64,000 nucleotides of DNA from Myroides marinus (GTDB lineage Bacteria; Bacteroidota; Bacteroidia; Flavobacteriales; Flavobacteriaceae): NCBI RefSeq assembly GCF_900109075.1, contig NZ_FNYS01000001.1, positions 1 through 64,000 of the forward strand. The letters are read 5' to 3'. The notes under the pieces are model-generated. The model saw only the letters and a program-made list of their open reading frames with translations, was not told the DNA's origin and searched no databases. Below, piece after piece: positions 1 through 7,962 of the stretch. Every line of letters starts with the position of its first letter. Position 1 is the stretch's first letter. The position numbers and the translations under genes are program-made.

Positions 1-381
1 TACACTACTCTATTATATATAGTACAGATATACTCTTATTGAGTAGTTATACTCCCCTACTCTATATTATATAGTATATATTGTGCAAATAGCTATTTTT
101 AAAGGTTATCCCCTTTTCTAGTTATCATTTTTTGCTCTTTAACGCTTTATATGTCCATTTATACCTTTTAAAACACTATTCAAAAGGTATTTCTAATTTA
201 AATATCCTATTATCACACTTTTAGAGCACTAAAAGTAAAAAAGTGGGCTACTTTTTTACTTCTCAAATTGAGATAAATTAAACTCAATAGGCTAAAAATC
301 AAAAACTTATAAACAAAACACTTTAATCACTTACTTTCTAAAACATACTTCTAACCCCAGTAACAGCAAGCCTTCGCCATA

Positions 382-425
382 AATCCTTTTACAATCCTTT
401 TACAATTCTTCTACAATTCCCCCTA
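382..425. repeat. 11-bp tandem repeat, about 3-4 units
   Basis: Two identical units AATCCTTTTAC (382-392 and 393-403) are followed by AATTCTTCTAC (404-414) and a decayed fourth copy (415-425). The period is close to one helical turn. It lies in non-coding DNA with no gene attached, so its role is unknown. Confidence 0.75.
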
Positions 426-513
426 TTTGCTCTAAACAAAAGCTGTTTTATAAGAGAATCCTAAAACCATCTTAGACCTATCGTAGAACAATCTTTCTCT
501 AGCAATTGCATAT

Positions 514-547
514 AAAAAAACCTCAGTATTTAATACTGAGGTTTTTT
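514..547 (-). terminator. Intrinsic terminator of xpt
   Basis: The arms CCTCAGTATT (521-530) and AATACTGAGG (532-541) are perfect complements. A-runs on the left and T-runs on the right let it act in both directions. It begins 33 bp past the xpt stop codon. Confidence 0.9.
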
Positions 548-573
548 ATCACAAAATAAATATGTCATAAATT

Positions 574-1140
574 CTATCTAATCTTAATAGTACAATTAGA
601 TAAATCTTCTATAATAGCTAATGATTCTACTCTTACTCCACGATCTTCAATCAACTTACGCCCATTTTGGAATGCTTTCTCTATAATAAAGCCCATTCCC
701 ACTAAGTTTGCGCCTGATTGTTTAATTAAATCAAGTACTCCTACAGCTGCATTTCCATAAGCTAGAAAATCATCTACAAACAGAACATTATCTGTAGGCT
801 GCAAAAAATCACTACTAATAACAACATCATAAGTTCTATCTTTAGTAAAAGAATGAATCTGTGTATGTAGCATATTCTCCATTGTGCTTGGTTTCTTCTT
901 TTTTGCAAAAACAACTGGAAGGTTTAATAAATACCCCGTCATAATAGCAGGTGCAATACCACTTGCTTCAATAGTCATAATCTTATTCACATTAGTTCCT
1001 GCAAATCTCCTTACAAACTCTACACCTATTGATTTCATCAATACAGGATCCATCTGATGGTTAATAAAGCTATCTACTTTTAATATTCCACCCTCGAAAC
1101 ATCTACCATCTTGCAAAATTCGTTCTCTTAATAATTCCAT
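574..1140 (-). CDS. xpt: Xanthine phosphoribosyltransferase
   Basis: This enzyme salvages xanthine by joining it to PRPP to give XMP in the cytoplasm, feeding GMP synthesis. At 188 residues it is the usual Xpt length and collinear with the Bacillus-type enzyme: an N-terminal hood segment ([12 protein letters not shown] near 21-32), the ribose-binding stretch [12 protein letters not shown], and the PRPP loop [13 protein letters not shown] (about 119-131). It is a single-gene unit with its own terminator. A second hairpin with a T-run sits about 30 bp upstream of the start codon; it could be the terminator of the preceding gene or an attenuator. I could not match a purine riboswitch upstream. 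Assignment is firm; regulation is open. Confidence 0.95.
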   Translation of the reverse strand: MELLRERILQDGRCFEGGILKVDSFINHQMDPVLMKSIGVEFVRRFAGTNVNKIMTIEASGIAPAIMTGYLLNLPVVFAKKKKPSTMENMLHTQIHSFTKDRTYDVVISSDFLQPTDNVLFVDDFLAYGNAAVGVLDLIKQSGANLVGMGFIIEKAFQNGRKLIEDRGVRVESLAIIEDLSNCTIKIR

Positions 1141-1165
1141 ATAAGTTGTGTTGTGTTATTATAAA

Positions 1166-1191
1166 AACAAAAGGAAGATAATTCTTCCTTT
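1166..1191 (-). terminator. Hairpin with T-run upstream of xpt
   Basis: The arms AAAGGAAGA (1170-1178) and TCTTCCTTT (1183-1191) enclose a 4-nt loop. Read leftward the hairpin is followed by TTGTTTTTAT. It probably ends transcription of the methyltransferase gene, but its position about 30 bp before the xpt start codon also allows an attenuator role. Confidence 0.7.
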
Positions 1192-1341
1192 GAAAGTTGC
1201 ATGCGAATTTACGTATAATCTATTTATACTCCTTATAATAAAAGTAAACTTTATGTATCTTATAAATTCTATACCTCATATTATATAAAGCCTCAATTAC
1301 CATAACCTAATGACTCAAAAAACAAGATAGTCAATTAATTC

Positions 1342-2004
1342 TTATAATTTTGTTCCTTTTAAAACAACAAATGGACGGACAACACTTTGTCCTAACTTAT
1401 TTGTTGTGTTCTCCATATACTGCCATTGTTCAATATTATAAAATCCGATATTAGTCATCAAGCGTATCAACCATTCAGTTTTATGGAAATAAAAGATGTC
1501 TTCTGTTACAAAATTTTGTTTTAAAGCGAAGTCTTTTTGAATATAAGCGAGAGTAAGTTGTCCTTCAGACTTAAGAACTCTATAAATATCTTGAAAATAC
1601 TTACTAGGTTCTTCCCAAAAGTAAATAGTGTTAATTGAAAAACAACTATCAAAAGTTTTATCCATAAAAGCTAACTTACCTGAATCATCACCTATAGATA
1701 GAGCAACCTTCCTTTGTTTAATCAAATCATTATTAAACTCACTAGCTTCCTTTAACATAGTTTCTGATATTTCTACTCCATCATATAGAATGTCTTTATC
1801 TTTTGAAAATAAATAAGGTAAATGATGACCATTGCCAAATCCTAGCTCTAAAATATGTCCACCTCCTTTAAAATTAAGACGATCAATTGTTTTATAAATC
1901 ATGTTACTATTGGAACTATACATTATATTACCAACTTTAACTCCAACATCTCCACTAGGACATCTCAACTGTTTAGCTAGTTCGCTATTTTCCAATTGTT
2001 CCAT
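1342..2004 (-). CDS. Class I SAM-dependent methyltransferase
   Basis: A 220-residue soluble protein with the Rossmann-type methyltransferase fold. Motif I is HILELGFGNGHH (about 50-61), followed by an acidic residue at the end of strand 2 (DGVEIS) and a motif IV/post-I segment around FDSCFSINTIYFWEEP, typical of the Methyltransf_11 group. The C-terminal third lacks a recognisable substrate domain, so the acceptor (small molecule, lipid or quinone-like) cannot be named. It is flanked by single-gene units and appears to be transcribed alone. Methyltransferase identity is secure; specificity is unknown. Confidence 0.85.
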   Translation of the reverse strand: MEQLENSELAKQLRCPSGDVGVKVGNIMYSSNSNMIYKTIDRLNFKGGGHILELGFGNGHHLPYLFSKDKDILYDGVEISETMLKEASEFNNDLIKQRKVALSIGDDSGKLAFMDKTFDSCFSINTIYFWEEPSKYFQDIYRVLKSEGQLTLAYIQKDFALKQNFVTEDIFYFHKTEWLIRLMTNIGFYNIEQWQYMENTTNKLGQSVVRPFVVLKGTKL

Positions 2005-2124
2005 ATATTATATTTTTAATCAAATATAACTATTTAGAATAAATCTTAATAATTTATTTTTATAATTATTTACCCTTACTTTTTTCTATCCTTTTAATCT
2101 ACATCACATTATGAATAAGTAATA

Positions 2125-2153
2125 AAAAAACCCCAAGAGCGACAATCTTGGGG
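2125..2153 (-). terminator. Intrinsic terminator of the TonB receptor/HmuY-like operon
   Basis: CCCCAAGA (2131-2138) pairs with TCTTGGGG (2146-2153), with an A-run on the left that becomes a U-run in the leftward transcript. A weaker 8-bp inverted repeat, AACATAAC / GTTATGTT (2227-2234 and 2251-2258), lies between it and the stop codon. Confidence 0.88.
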
Positions 2154-2270
2154 TTTTCTAACAAAAATAAACTAACAACTCAATAAACAACAAATACTGA
2201 AAGTATTGATGATTACATTGAATCAAAACATAACTTGCGACAACAAATTGGTTATGTTATATTTTTAAAG

Positions 2271-3707
2271 TTATCTTAATAAACTATATTCGAATTTCGG
2301 ATAACCTCTTTCTCCTTTCTCATTCATAAAGCTTAAGACACGCATTTTATAATAATTTCCTTTAGAGTCTTTTATTACATAAAAAACATCATTAAACAAT
2401 TTCTTATCATTAGCTACATCTCTCCAAGTACCACCTATAGTACGTAAATCAGGAGATAACAATGCCATATCAACATCTTTTAAAGCAAAATCCTTATACA
2501 TTGTCTTATCCTTAGCAGGAATACTTACCTTATATGAAGTAACTCCACCATAACGGTTATTAACAATAAAATCTGAATAACCGTAAGATCCTTTAGGATC
2601 CCCTTTCTGATCAACCGTATTAGTGAACACAGTAAAGTTTAAGTCCCACTTCTTCTTAGTTGGTTCTACATCAACAATTCTATCATTATTAAAACTAAAG
2701 AAGACAAAATTATATGCTGAATTCTTAGTAATCACTACTTCCTTATGTGTACTATCATTTAGATCAGCATACTGCAACAAATATCCATTATCTCTTCTCA
2801 ATACTCTAATTTTCTTCCAACCTCTACTATCACCAGTTACATTTACTGATCCCTTTGCAACGTCATTACTTCCTGGCTTAAAACCTAAATTAACTAAGTA
2901 TACTTTATTTTCTATATCACTTAACTTAATTTCACTAATAGCAGTTGACTCTAAATATCCTGATGGAAAATCAATATAGGCAACATTAGCAGGATCAAAA
3001 GTCCCTATTTGTACTTTTCCTTTTAATCCAGTGACATCAGTTTCTTTTATTTTATCAATGTCTGTAGAAGACAAAATAGAAGCAGCCATATAAATAGAAC
3101 CATTCAATTTTACACGATAATCTGTATCCGAATAAAAAGCTAGATCCCAAGAATCACGTTGAACTGGATACATCGCTTTACCACCTAAATCAACATAAAC
3201 TTGCTTAGATTGACTAGGGCCACCTAATAAAGGTGATAAAACACCTCCAATAGCTGTATCGAAACTAACTACCATAATATTGTACCCTTGGATGCTAACA
3301 TCCTTCACTGAATAATTAACTTTTACAATATCATACTGAACCGTTTTGTCTGTACGATCATGAGGAAAAATTAAATTATTAAACATAAAAGATGCTTTCG
3401 TAGCTCCCTTAATAAAAGGAATAGTTAATATAGTTTCCTTAGTAGCAGGAACTGTACTAAAATCTACATCATACTTTGCTTTAGAAGGAGTCATCATTAA
3501 CTCTATACTACCATCTGCAAGAGCTGGTTCTGAGAAAACAATTGTTAATTCCTTACTTTTTTCTATCTCACTATAACCTATAGATTGCTCTTCGAATGCA
3601 ACTATAAATTCTTTTGAATTTTTATTCCCATTTTTAGAATCCTTTTCACATGAAGTAAATATCACTAATGAAAAAAGAACAAAAACTATTTTGACTAAAT
3701 ATCTCAT
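2271..3707 (-). CDS. HmuY-like surface lipoprotein
   Basis: A 478-residue lipoprotein, probably displayed on the outer membrane and passing haem or a related ligand to the receptor encoded upstream. It has a signal peptide ending in IFTSC (Cys20), followed by charged residues (EKDSK) that could act as a Bacteroidota surface-export signal. Residues about 33-150 resemble a Calx-beta-like sandwich (inference). The HmuY-like part starts near 170, with the family-typical WDLAFYS (about 187-193) followed by DYRVKLNGS, and a second WDLNF block later. Classical HmuY is about half this length, so this is a long variant. It starts 5 bp after the receptor gene and is surely co-transcribed. The ligand is not proven; the haem-binding residues of HmuY are not obvious. 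Confidence 0.75.
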   Translation of the reverse strand: MRYLVKIVFVLFSLVIFTSCEKDSKNGNKNSKEFIVAFEEQSIGYSEIEKSKELTIVFSEPALADGSIELMMTPSKAKYDVDFSTVPATKETILTIPFIKGATKASFMFNNLIFPHDRTDKTVQYDIVKVNYSVKDVSIQGYNIMVVSFDTAIGGVLSPLLGGPSQSKQVYVDLGGKAMYPVQRDSWDLAFYSDTDYRVKLNGSIYMAASILSSTDIDKIKETDVTGLKGKVQIGTFDPANVAYIDFPSGYLESTAISEIKLSDIENKVYLVNLGFKPGSNDVAKGSVNVTGDSRGWKKIRVLRRDNGYLLQYADLNDSTHKEVVITKNSAYNFVFFSFNNDRIVDVEPTKKKWDLNFTVFTNTVDQKGDPKGSYGYSDFIVNNRYGGVTSYKVSIPAKDKTMYKDFALKDVDMALLSPDLRTIGGTWRDVANDKKLFNDVFYVIKDSKGNYYKMRVLSFMNEKGERGYPKFEYSLLR

Positions 3708-3712
3708 TTATA

Positions 3713-5836
3713 CTAAAAACCTAATTTATACTGTAATTTGACAAAGAAACTACGTCCATATCCTAAACTCTGCGCAGCTCCACCATCACTATGTGCTGTT
3801 CCAGAACTAGTAGTAGTTTTTAATGATAACACATCAAACATATTACGAACACCTAAAGTAGCAAACAACATATTCTTAAAGAAAGGTTGGCGTATACTCA
3901 AGTCCATCCACGAATAACTCTCTTGTTTTCCCTTGATATAATACTCACCAAACATATCAGTTTCCATTTTATATCTGTATTCTTCTCCATTATATTTATA
4001 ATACAGAGAGAAAGTTGTACCTGTCGAAGGAAGTTTATAACTAACATTAGCTGTAACCTCTGGTGTATACAAGAATTTATCAGTATCTCCAGGAGCTCCA
4101 TAAATCTGTTGAGCAGAACCAGAGTAAGTAAAACCTAAACCTACGTCAAGAGTTTTCCAACGAAGTTGATTTAAAAAAGTTACCCCGACATTTCTATAAC
4201 GATTTACATTCTCATACTTAAATTTTAAACCATCCGGATCAATAATTTGTATCTGATCGATTTTATCTTTAACATTCAAATAACGTCCAGTAATATTAGT
4301 GTTAAACTCAAAGTCCTCATTAATCTCAAATGCCTTCTTTAAATTTAAAAAAAATGTTTTTCCTTTTTCAGGATTAAGATTTGGATTTCCTTGTAAATCA
4401 TGATTAACGTCTACAAAATAAGTATACAACTCTTCGTAATTTGGTAACCTAGGAGAAGTACCAACAGTAGCACGAACCTCATAATTATTAGGCAATACAT
4501 ACTTAAGCATTAAACTCATAGCATGTTGACTATCAAAAGTACTAGATGTCATTAAACGATATCCTGGTCTAATCATAAAATTAGGCAGTACATCTATTTC
4601 AGAAGATGCATAAAAATCATAACTTCCTAAAGACTTACTTGTAGGTTTTTCACCTAATGATTCGCTCATTACAGAATAACCCTTACTTTGTGAAACCTCA
4701 TATCCTACTTGAAACTTAGCTCTTTCCCATTTGATAAAATCACTAAAAGTTCCTCTTGAGAAAAATACCTCTCTACTTTCACTCTTATATGAACTTCTAT
4801 CAAATTTCTCATCATACTTAATACGATATCTATAAAAGTCAACATCACGCTCTTGCTTTTGATAAGTAAATGATAAATCAAAACGAAGTAGATCATATAA
4901 CTTACCAGAAGTATTTAAAATATTAGCCCAACGTTTAGTATTGACAAGTCTATCTTTTGCAATTGGATCAATAGTTTCAAATACAGGATTTTCATTCATA
5001 TCAAATATCTTACTATAATCCTTCATTCTTTCATCAAAATACTCGAACTTATAAAACACTCTATACGACTTATGATGGTAGTTAAGTAAGGCTTTTACAT
5101 TGTTTTGATTTTTTGGCAACCATTCATGTCCACGTTTATCTTCGTCTCCATAATAAGTATGCCCTTTTCTATCATTATACCAACCTTTAAAATCATTATG
5201 TGTATAACTTACACTAGCATATAAATTATCATTTATATTATGTCCTAAAGTTAAACCTTGAATATGCTTCCCTTTATTCTTCCAATCATACTCCTTTCCA
5301 ACAGTTTCTTCTTGAGTAAAGAAATTTACATTCCAATCATGAATATTATTTTTCTTTGTAATAATATTTATAATTCCTGTAACAGCATTAGCACCATAAT
5401 CAACTCCCATGGCTCCTTCTACAATTTCAACTTGTTCGATATCATCCAAATTAATCTGAGTTAAATCAGTATTATTACCAAATCCTTCATCAGAAATCAT
5501 AGGAACATTATCTATAAGTATCGTAAAATATTGAGCATCTAAACCAAACATTTTGACAGACGACTTACCAGTACCTGCATTAGGTAAAATAGAAATATTC
5601 ATCACTTGATTAAGCGCATCAGCTAAAGTGACTGCCCCTAAATTCTCTAAACGTTGTCTATTTAATACAGTTACATTATTCACAGCTTTATTAATAGACT
5701 GAGGACTATACTGTCCTGATATTACAATTTCTCCAAGATTAGCGTTGGGTGGCGTTATAGTATCATGTACTTGTGCCAAAGTTATCATAGGCATTGCACA
5801 AAGGGCACTAAGTACTAATATGTTATTACGCTTCAT
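3713..5836 (-). CDS. TonB-dependent outer-membrane receptor (HmuR-like)
   Basis: A 707-residue outer-membrane beta-barrel that takes up a ligand using TonB energy. A signal peptide (about residues 1-22, ending LAQ) precedes the plug domain (about 30-165), which includes TLADALNQV, ILIDNVPM, IEQVEIVEGAMG and GIINIITKKN. The rest is a barrel of alternating aromatic strands ending in KLGF with a terminal Phe, as outer-membrane barrels do. It lacks the N-terminal carboxypeptidase-like domain of SusC-type receptors. Pairing with a HmuY-like lipoprotein points to haem or iron-complex uptake (inference). Its promoter carries a large palindrome, consistent with repression by a metal-responsive regulator. 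Confidence 0.88.
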   Translation of the reverse strand: MKRNNILVLSALCAMPMITLAQVHDTITPPNANLGEIVISGQYSPQSINKAVNNVTVLNRQRLENLGAVTLADALNQVMNISILPNAGTGKSSVKMFGLDAQYFTILIDNVPMISDEGFGNNTDLTQINLDDIEQVEIVEGAMGVDYGANAVTGIINIITKKNNIHDWNVNFFTQEETVGKEYDWKNKGKHIQGLTLGHNINDNLYASVSYTHNDFKGWYNDRKGHTYYGDEDKRGHEWLPKNQNNVKALLNYHHKSYRVFYKFEYFDERMKDYSKIFDMNENPVFETIDPIAKDRLVNTKRWANILNTSGKLYDLLRFDLSFTYQKQERDVDFYRYRIKYDEKFDRSSYKSESREVFFSRGTFSDFIKWERAKFQVGYEVSQSKGYSVMSESLGEKPTSKSLGSYDFYASSEIDVLPNFMIRPGYRLMTSSTFDSQHAMSLMLKYVLPNNYEVRATVGTSPRLPNYEELYTYFVDVNHDLQGNPNLNPEKGKTFFLNLKKAFEINEDFEFNTNITGRYLNVKDKIDQIQIIDPDGLKFKYENVNRYRNVGVTFLNQLRWKTLDVGLGFTYSGSAQQIYGAPGDTDKFLYTPEVTANVSYKLPSTGTTFSLYYKYNGEEYRYKMETDMFGEYYIKGKQESYSWMDLSIRQPFFKNMLFATLGVRNMFDVLSLKTTTSSGTAHSDGGAAQSLGYGRSFFVKLQYKLGF

Positions 5837-5872
5837 TTATTTTGATATTTTATTTAGATGAATTCTTGATTG

Positions 5873-5880
5873 CAAATATA
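5873..5880 (-). promoter_or_regulatory. -7 box of the TonB receptor operon
   Basis: Read leftward the sequence is TATATTTG, an exact match to the Bacteroidota -7 consensus TAnnTTTG, about 37 bp before the start codon. No clear -33 TTTG is visible; that position is covered by the palindrome just upstream. Confidence 0.65.
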
Positions 5881-5883
5881 AAA

Positions 5884-5920
5884 AAATATATTATTTAAAA
5901 TCAGTTTAAATAATATATTT
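5884..5920. promoter_or_regulatory. 16-bp perfect inverted repeat, candidate operator
   Basis: The arms at 5884-5899 and 5905-5920 are exact reverse complements (AAATATATTATTTAAA on the left) separated by 5 nt. The element starts 4 bp upstream of the -7 box and covers the expected -33 region of the TonB receptor promoter, where a repressor would block RNA polymerase. It is AT-only in its arms, like many Fur-type or TetR-type sites, but the regulator is not known. Confidence 0.6.
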
Positions 5921-5929
5921 AAAAATAAA

Positions 5930-5952
5930 AAAACGAAGCCTAGGCTCCGTTT
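5930..5952 (-). terminator. Intrinsic terminator of the amidinohydrolase pair
   Basis: On the leftward RNA, GGAGCC and GGCUUC pair (one G-U) around a short UA loop, with outer ACG/CGU and A/U pairs, then a U-run. It lies about 25 bp past the stop codon of the downstream gene of the pair. Confidence 0.8.
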
Positions 5953-5974
5953 TTTATATACGAGTTAAATCATA

Positions 5975-6910
5975 TTAATTCTTAGGTAAGAAAACTTCCG
6001 CCATCATACAACGAGCACTTCCACCACCACACATTTCTATAGTGTCTAGACTACTATGTAATATTGGACAATGTTTCTCTATTGCTTTAATTTGAGCCTC
6101 AGTTAAGCTCTCATAAGCTTGAGTAGACATTACTAAGTAACGCTTATCATCAGCACCTTTTACTTGTAACATGTTACCAGCAAAACTATTTACTTGTTCT
6201 TCAGTAATAGTAATTACTTCCTTCCCAGAAGATTTTAAACTATTAAGAACAGTTTTTCTCTCTTGTTTATCATCGATACAATCAGCGCAGATAACAGCGA
6301 ATGTCTCAGCTAAACACATCATTACATTAGTATGATAAATATGCTTTCTCTCACCATCAACAGTCTGGAATGCTTCAAAAATAACTGGATCATTTTCAAA
6401 CTCCTCACAGAATTCAATAACTAAGCCTTCATCTGCACGTGGAGAAAGAGCACAATATGTTTTTTCATTAGCTCTATCTAACAATAAACTTCCAGTACCT
6501 TCTAAAAACAAATCATCTTCTTCAGCTGAAGTATAATCCCAGATGTCAGTGATCTCGAAACCTTTATCTTCTAATATCTCCAAAATATCTTCACGTCTCT
6601 CTAACCTTCTATTTTCTGCAAACATAGGATAAAGAATAACTTCACCTGATTCATGGAATGATATCCAATTATTAGGAAAAATACTATCAGGCGTATCTGG
6701 ATCTAAAGTATCATCAACAACGATAACATCAACTCCAACAGCTCTAAGCTTCTCAACAAAAGTATCAAATTCTTGTTGTGCTTTAGCGTTTACAGTTGCA
6801 GGTGTAATATTATCTAAAACTTTTTGATAATAATTGTTTACAGCTGTTTGCTCATTCATACGAAACGCAACTGGGCGTATCATTAAAATTGTATTTGTAG
6901 TCTGATTCAT
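5975..6910 (-). CDS. ctlX: Amidinotransferase/CtlX-type citrulline or arginine hydrolase
   Basis: A 311-residue member of the guanidino-group-modifying (GME) superfamily with the five-bladed alpha/beta propeller fold. Visible family features are the N-terminal TILMIRPVAFRMNEQT, FPNNWISFH, the FLEGTGSLLLDR Glu-containing motif, the IYHTNVMM His motif, and the C-terminal GGGSARCMMAEVF with nucleophile Cys301. The closest family is CtlX, described as a citrulline-use hydrolase; arginine deiminase-like activity is also possible. It starts 10 bp after a second GME enzyme and shares its transcript, which suggests two steps in breaking down arginine-derived compounds. The exact substrate cannot be read from the sequence. 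Confidence 0.82.
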   Translation of the reverse strand: MNQTTNTILMIRPVAFRMNEQTAVNNYYQKVLDNITPATVNAKAQQEFDTFVEKLRAVGVDVIVVDDTLDPDTPDSIFPNNWISFHESGEVILYPMFAENRRLERREDILEILEDKGFEITDIWDYTSAEEDDLFLEGTGSLLLDRANEKTYCALSPRADEGLVIEFCEEFENDPVIFEAFQTVDGERKHIYHTNVMMCLAETFAVICADCIDDKQERKTVLNSLKSSGKEVITITEEQVNSFAGNMLQVKGADDKRYLVMSTQAYESLTEAQIKAIEKHCPILHSSLDTIEMCGGGSARCMMAEVFLPKN

Positions 6911-6920
6911 ATCTTATATT

Positions 6921-7835
6921 TTAATCACGTATCAAAGGTAGTGTAGAACATCTTAAAAGTCCCTCTTGTTTTGCAATTTCTGCATAAGGAATTTCTTCTA
7001 CAACAAAATTATTTTCTCTCAACCAATTATTTAAACGAGTAAAATTACGTTCTGAAACAACAACTTCAGGACTGATAGAAAATACATTAGAAAACATATG
7101 ATACATTTCTTCTCTTTCAATGTGGAATAGGTTGTCTTTTCCGAACAGCTCTACTAAACTATAGTATTCCTTTTCATCATAAAAGCCACCTTTATATATA
7201 ATCCCCTTATCATTTCCTACAGGTTGGAAACAACAGTCTAAATGCAAAGCATTATCACGTGGTTCAGTCTTAGATTTTACTAAATCAAAAGACAATACTG
7301 TTTTATTAGGGAATAATTCTTTTATAAAATCAACACCAAGTTGATTAGTACGAGCTGTTATATAGTTTTTATAATCAGGTCGTTTATAAGTACCTATTAG
7401 AACATAATCATTCCATAACATTACATCCCCCCCTTCGAAATGAACTTCTTCAGGCGCTGAAATAATATCAGATGGATTTATTTGGTCTAATACGTATTGG
7501 ATAGCATCCAACTCACGATCTCTATCCGGTAAAATATTAGCTTTAATGAATTTGTCTTCTATAACAAATCCAATATCTCTTGTGAAAATTTGATTATAAT
7601 TTTCAATAAGGTTAGGTCTAAAAACCTGAACATCGTATTTCTCGAATACTTTATTAAAAGCATCCATCTCTTTAATCATATCACTCTCTACAGGATAAGT
7701 CCCTGCTAAGATATGTTCTAATGATTTAGGATCATATGCTTCTTCTACTGTAGGTGTGGGTCCGATACTATTTGCAGTACCAAGGACCACAGCCCGCAAT
7801 CTTGAGCTTTCATTGTTTACGTTTAACTTAAGCAT
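6921..7835 (-). CDS. Dimethylarginine dimethylaminohydrolase/arginine deiminase-family hydrolase
   Basis: A 304-residue GME-superfamily protein, first gene of a two-gene unit with the CtlX-type enzyme. The catalytic set is visible: TRDIGFVI (substrate-binding Asp), VHFEGGDV (Glu-containing motif), the NALHLDCCF catalytic His segment, and nucleophile Cys296 in LLRCSTLPL near the C-terminus. Length fits DDAH/ADI-like proteins and is shorter than classical bacterial arginine deiminase (about 400), which carries an extra helical domain. Likely reactions are hydrolysis of arginine or methylarginine to citrulline. Family is secure; substrate is inferred. Confidence 0.82.
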   Translation of the reverse strand: MLKLNVNNESSRLRAVVLGTANSIGPTPTVEEAYDPKSLEHILAGTYPVESDMIKEMDAFNKVFEKYDVQVFRPNLIENYNQIFTRDIGFVIEDKFIKANILPDRDRELDAIQYVLDQINPSDIISAPEEVHFEGGDVMLWNDYVLIGTYKRPDYKNYITARTNQLGVDFIKELFPNKTVLSFDLVKSKTEPRDNALHLDCCFQPVGNDKGIIYKGGFYDEKEYYSLVELFGKDNLFHIEREEMYHMFSNVFSISPEVVVSERNFTRLNNWLRENNFVVEEIPYAEIAKQEGLLRCSTLPLIRD

Positions 7836-7916
7836 AAATTATGTTTTGCACAAATATAACAAAATACTCTATATCGCAACTCTAACAAACTCAGAAAACA
7901 CAGCAAATATGACACA

Positions 7917-7946
7917 ATAAAAAAGGCATCTGATATAGATGCCTTT
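7917..7946 (-). terminator. Intrinsic terminator of gltA
   Basis: AAAGGCATC (7922-7930) pairs with GATGCCTTT (7938-7946), followed leftward by a U-rich run. It is 17 bp past the gltA stop. Confidence 0.88.
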
Positions 7947-7962
7947 GATATATAAAGAAATA

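Larger units (their letters stand above)
1..573. other. AT-rich non-coding region with short repeats
   Basis: No credible gene was found on either strand. The first 80 bases hold two imperfect copies of a block beginning CTACTCTA (about 5-24 and 55-77), each followed by a TATAT-rich self-complementary stretch. An 11-bp tandem repeat lies at 382-425. The right end holds the terminator of the leftward xpt gene. The left end may be the promoter region of a gene outside the window. Confidence 0.6.

Noticed and set aside
1192..1341. Purine riboswitch upstream of xpt
   Set aside because: The leftward sequence lacks the conserved junction elements of the guanine/adenine aptamer; only a terminator-like hairpin is present.
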